DNA from: an uncultured Fretibacterium sp.
GTDB taxonomy: Bacteria > Synergistota > Synergistia > Synergistales > Aminobacteriaceae
Assembly: GCA_937892105.1 (NCBI GenBank)
Contig: CALAUZ010000013.1
Span: 1 to 24,495 of the forward strand
Length of the DNA: 24,495 nt
Direction: 5' to 3'
This document shows, piece after piece, positions 22,547 to 24,495 of the stretch. Below the pieces are notes generated by a model. It was not told the origin of the DNA, ran no database searches, and saw only the letters and a program-made list of their open reading frames with translations. Position 1 is the stretch's first letter; the number at the start of each line of letters is the position of its first letter. The translations under genes and the position numbers were made by a program.

Positions 22547-23503
22547 ATGTTGTTCACTGTTCCTGCCGAAGTATGGACGGCTGACGAGGGTATTCTGATG
22601 GAAAGCTATGCACGTTACCAGCTTTATGTTTACCCTGAATGGCTGAAGTCTCTTATGGCTGGTGAAAAACCGGATACTTATGACGGCAGGCCCTTCAAGA
22701 TTCTCGAGGCAAGCTGGGGTGAAGAGAAAACATTGTATGCGAACGGCCATATTCCAGGAACAATTCACATCAACACCGATGAATTTGAAGAAGGCCCAAT
22801 CTGGAACAGGCTTTCCGACGCGCAGTTGAAGAAGGCACTGGAAGCCAACGGAGTTACGAAAGACACTCTTGTAGTTCTCTACAGCACAACACAGAATATG
22901 GGAGCGGCTCGAATAGCATGGATAATGATGTATTGCGGAGTTGAAGATGTGAGGCTTCTCGATGGCGGTTTCAATGCGTGGAAGAACGCTGGATTTGCTG
23001 TTTCTACAGAATCGACACTGAAAGAACCCGTCAAAGGTTTTGGAGCAGAAGTACCGCTTAACCGTGAACTTATCATCGACTTGGAGGAAGCGAAAGCACT
23101 CCTGGAAAATCCCAATGGAAGGCTTGTGAGTATCAGGACGTGGGAAGAACAGATAGGTGAAGTTTCTGGTTATGCAGGCTGGAACTTGAAGGGCAGAATT
23201 TCGGGAGATGTATGGGGACATTGCGGCCATGAAGGTTCGGCGGGAGTTTCGGATTTCGAGAACATTGACGGAACGATGAGGAATGTCGATGAGATTGCTG
23301 CTCTCTGGAAAGAATGGGGAATTCACCGTGAGAATGAAATAGCGACATATTGCGGAACAGGCTGGAGGGCGGCGGAGATTTCGTTCAACTTCTATGTACT
23401 GGGCTGGCCGCACATATGGATATATGATGGAGGCTGGTATGAATGGTCGAGCGATCCTGCAAATCCATTTCTTACGGGAGACCAGAAACCGAGATTTAAG
23501 TAG
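22547..23503 (+). CDS. Tandem-rhodanese sulfurtransferase
   Basis: The 318-residue protein consists of two rhodanese domains. Domain 1 (about 25-155) has HIPGTIHINTDEFE, and at the active-site loop LYSTTQNMGAARIAW a Ser (113) stands where active domains have Cys. Domain 2 (about 185-310) has ATYCGTGWRAAE with the catalytic Cys269 in a six-residue loop. This inactive-active pairing is usual for thiosulfate or 3-mercaptopyruvate sulfurtransferases, which move sulfane sulfur to a thiol or cyanide. The start is uncertain: the frame is open from 22514 and the ribosome binding site before ATG 22547 is poor. The opening MLFTVPAEVWTADEG resembles the end of a signal peptide, but the upstream residues do not complete one. 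The following small membrane-protein gene starts 7 bases on. Confidence 0.88.
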   Translation: MLFTVPAEVWTADEGILMESYARYQLYVYPEWLKSLMAGEKPDTYDGRPFKILEASWGEEKTLYANGHIPGTIHINTDEFEEGPIWNRLSDAQLKKALEANGVTKDTLVVLYSTTQNMGAARIAWIMMYCGVEDVRLLDGGFNAWKNAGFAVSTESTLKEPVKGFGAEVPLNRELIIDLEEAKALLENPNGRLVSIRTWEEQIGEVSGYAGWNLKGRISGDVWGHCGHEGSAGVSDFENIDGTMRNVDEIAALWKEWGIHRENEIATYCGTGWRAAEISFNFYVLGWPHIWIYDGGWYEWSSDPANPFLTGDQKPRFK

Positions 23504-23509
23504 GATGAG

Positions 23510-23908
23510 ATGGGATTGTTCTTCGCAATAATTTCAGTTTTGGGCGCAGTGGTGATAGTTCCGATTTTGTGTGTTCTCGAATATTATTCGGGAATAAAGA
23601 TGGGAATGTACCGTTACTTTGTCCTGAAAAATTCGTGGTGGCTGAAAAATGTATTTACGCCAGAGACGCTGCCAGTATTGAGGGTAATATCACTGCTGAT
23701 TGTAGCAGCGGGAATTTATTTTGCCATAAGGACACTGAGACGCTCAAAGTTTTTCAAAACACTTTGGGAACTTTATGGAATTATAATTTTCTGCGGGAAT
23801 TTTTACGTGCTTGGGACTGAAAATTTCATGAACCTCAAGACAGCTCCATTTTTCGGCATTACCTGTATTGTGGTGGCTGTGTCTTATTCTCTGGGAAGTC
23901 TTCTCTAG
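23510..23908 (+). CDS. Small membrane protein of unknown function
   Basis: A 132-residue protein with about four hydrophobic segments (about 3-23, 56-75, 86-103 and 112-131), separated by short basic loops (YFVLKNSWWLKN, RTLRRSKFFKT). It starts 7 bases after the rhodanese stop and is probably translated with it. No family is recognised. A role beside a sulfurtransferase, such as sulfur-compound transport, would be a guess. Its stop is 23 bases from the right end of an IS200-like element; I cannot tell whether the element altered the original 3' end. Confidence 0.6.
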   Translation: MGLFFAIISVLGAVVIVPILCVLEYYSGIKMGMYRYFVLKNSWWLKNVFTPETLPVLRVISLLIVAAGIYFAIRTLRRSKFFKTLWELYGIIIFCGNFYVLGTENFMNLKTAPFFGITCIVVAVSYSLGSLL

Positions 23909-23930
23909 CTTTATCAAAGGAAAAAATCAC

Positions 23931-23953
23931 AACCACCGGCGTAGCCGGTGGTT
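23931..23953 (-). terminator. Subterminal hairpin of the IS200-like element / terminator
   Basis: A perfect 10-base inverted repeat AACCACCGGC - GTA - GCCGGTGGTT. On the minus strand it is followed by GTGATTTTTT. Such hairpins stand just inside the right end of IS200/IS605 elements and are recognised as single-stranded DNA by TnpA; this one would also end tnpA transcription. Confidence 0.75.
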
Positions 23954-23998
23954 TGCTCAGCACTAGAAGGGCATGTTACAGGCTGCACCTGAAGGGGC

Positions 23999-24274
23999 TT
24001 ATCTTTTGCCTCCTGTTACGACAGCTTCACCCGTAAACGGGTCATACAGTTCTTTCCTGCTGAGTTCATCGGATAACTTATCTTCGTTCAACTGTTTTCG
24101 TATGTAATCTTCTATCTTCTTCTGGTTACGTCCTACTGTATCGACATAGTAGCCACGACACCAGAACTGTCTGTTAAGATTAGCGAAGCGGTCAAAACTC
24201 ATCAGAGAGCTCTTACCTTTAAGATATCCCATGATTTCAGAAACACTGAATTTAGGAGGGATACTCAAAAGCAT
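23999..24274 (-). pseudogene. tnpA: IS200-type transposase TnpA, N-terminus missing
   Basis: The remaining 91 residues read MLLSIPPKFSVSEIMGYLKG through KSSLMSFDRF and FWCRGYYVDTVGRN to the end DPFTGEAVVTGGKR. They are clearly a Y1 HUH transposase of the IS200 group. The catalytic tyrosine and its partner glutamine are kept (EDYIRKQ, Y57 and Q61). In complete proteins, HVH(M/L)LLSIPPK precedes this point, so the break falls within or at the HUH metal-binding motif. Upstream of the ATG the frame reads Y-Y-A then a stop, unrelated to the family. Without the HUH motif it cannot transpose. A neighbour inserted at this point (24276 onward) explains the truncation. Confidence 0.85.
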
Positions 24275-24275
24275 A

Positions 24276-24495
24276 TAGTAAGCCTAATTATAAAACAGTA
24301 AATGTGATAAAATACAAAAACAGCATATTCAGAAGATTATAGTAAAAGAGTAATAGAGTGTCGCCAAGAGGGATCCACGTACCGACAGACGAGTGAAGTA
24401 TTCAAAGTGGCGTTAATAACTATTCAAGAATGGGGAAAAAAGCTGAAGGAAGTAGGAAACTTGCCCCACAAAAGCTTAAAGAGTATTTAGCTAAA
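24276..24495 (+). mobile_element. IS630-type element, left end (continues beyond the window)
   Basis: The sequence from about 24276 (TAGTAAGCCTAATTATAAAAC) leads into the transposase remnant at 24323. IS630 elements insert at TA, and the TA at 24274-24277 adjoins the point where the IS200 tnpA frame breaks off. The element end and inverted repeat cannot be proven without the other end. Confidence 0.5.
24323..24495 (+). pseudogene. IS630-type transposase N-terminus (helix-turn-helix), start lost and frame broken
   Basis: The frame from 24323 reads AYSEDYSKRVIECRQEGSTY, then RQTSEVFKVALITIQEWGKKLKE and VGNL. It is the N-terminal helix-turn-helix of IS630-family transposases (pattern Y...R..V...xEG.t...tAe.F.Vs..TI..W..kLke.G.L). 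Where an ATG is expected there is ACA, and upstream is a stop. After GNL the family's Pro/Arg-rich linker is missing, and PQKLKEYLAK follows in another frame (from 24466). This points to a small deletion. The gene runs out of the window, so the catalytic DDE domain cannot be judged. Confidence 0.7.

Larger units (their letters stand above)
23920..24277 (-). mobile_element. IS200/IS605-type element, right part only
   Basis: The stretch contains the 3' two-thirds of a TnpA gene and the right-end hairpin. The left half, with the HUH motif and left hairpin, is absent from the window because the sequence changes abruptly at about 24275. The exact outer right end is not determined; it lies near 23915-23925. 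Confidence 0.75.

Noticed and set aside
22535..23413. 292-residue minus frame over the rhodanese gene
   Set aside because: Opposite a protein with two rhodanese domains; composition is Phe/Arg/Ser/Cys-rich like a shadow frame.

Overview
The window looks like a chromosomal segment of a Gram-negative-type (diderm) member of the Synergistota, or a close relative. The best single clue is an S-layer-homology porin (SLH domain, coiled coil, beta-barrel, terminal Phe), an outer-membrane anchoring protein of Synergistota and Negativicutes. It sits beside a Firmicutes-like replication cluster (tmk-yaaR-holB-ricT), a non-sporulation SpoIVB-type S55 peptidase and an Mbh/Mrp-like antiporter operon. The lineage call is inference from gene content, since no rRNA is present.

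Layout. Positions 1-1500 are a decayed edge: a DEDDh exonuclease gene broken by an in-frame stop and a frameshift, then a tRNA-3'-end-like fragment, two near-identical short repeats and the shattered N-terminus of a tyrosine integrase. At 1691-5532 (minus) a Na+/phosphate cotransporter and penicillin-binding protein 1C form a two-gene operon. At 5666-11364 (plus) is a tightly packed housekeeping operon: prfB (with its programmed +1 frameshift), S55 peptidase, tmk, yaaR, holB, ricT, ended by a hairpin. At 11312-11837 (minus) are two small antitoxin-like genes. The SLH porin (11981-13564, minus) is preceded by a long leader able to form several hairpins. At 13930-14880 (minus) lie a VapC-type toxin with its Phd-like antitoxin and a second, shortened antitoxin without a toxin; a stand-alone aspartokinase-like ACT protein follows.

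At 15496-22394 (plus) is the main accessory system: an eight-subunit cation/proton antiporter operon of the Mrp/Mbh type (E, F, G, MbhD-like, MbhE-MnhB fusion, C, and two NuoN/MrpD-like proton channels). It has no full-length MnhA; the small MnhA-tail domains are encoded separately. Between the MbhD-like and MnhB genes a 1.1 kb block of toxin-antitoxin genes has been inserted: an AbrB-type antitoxin, a PIN toxin cut in half and fused to a YefM antitoxin, and a YoeB toxin with a one-base frameshift. The operon ends in a strong terminator.

At 22547-23908 are a tandem rhodanese with one inactive domain and a small membrane protein. The right edge holds an IS200-type element truncated exactly at its HUH motif, apparently because an IS630-type element (also degenerate) inserted there.

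No clearly new defence or biosynthetic system was found. The most notable features are the chimeric toxin-antitoxin block inside the antiporter operon, the dense cluster of toxin-antitoxin remnants (11.3-17.9 kb), the structured leader of the SLH porin and the nested insertion elements.
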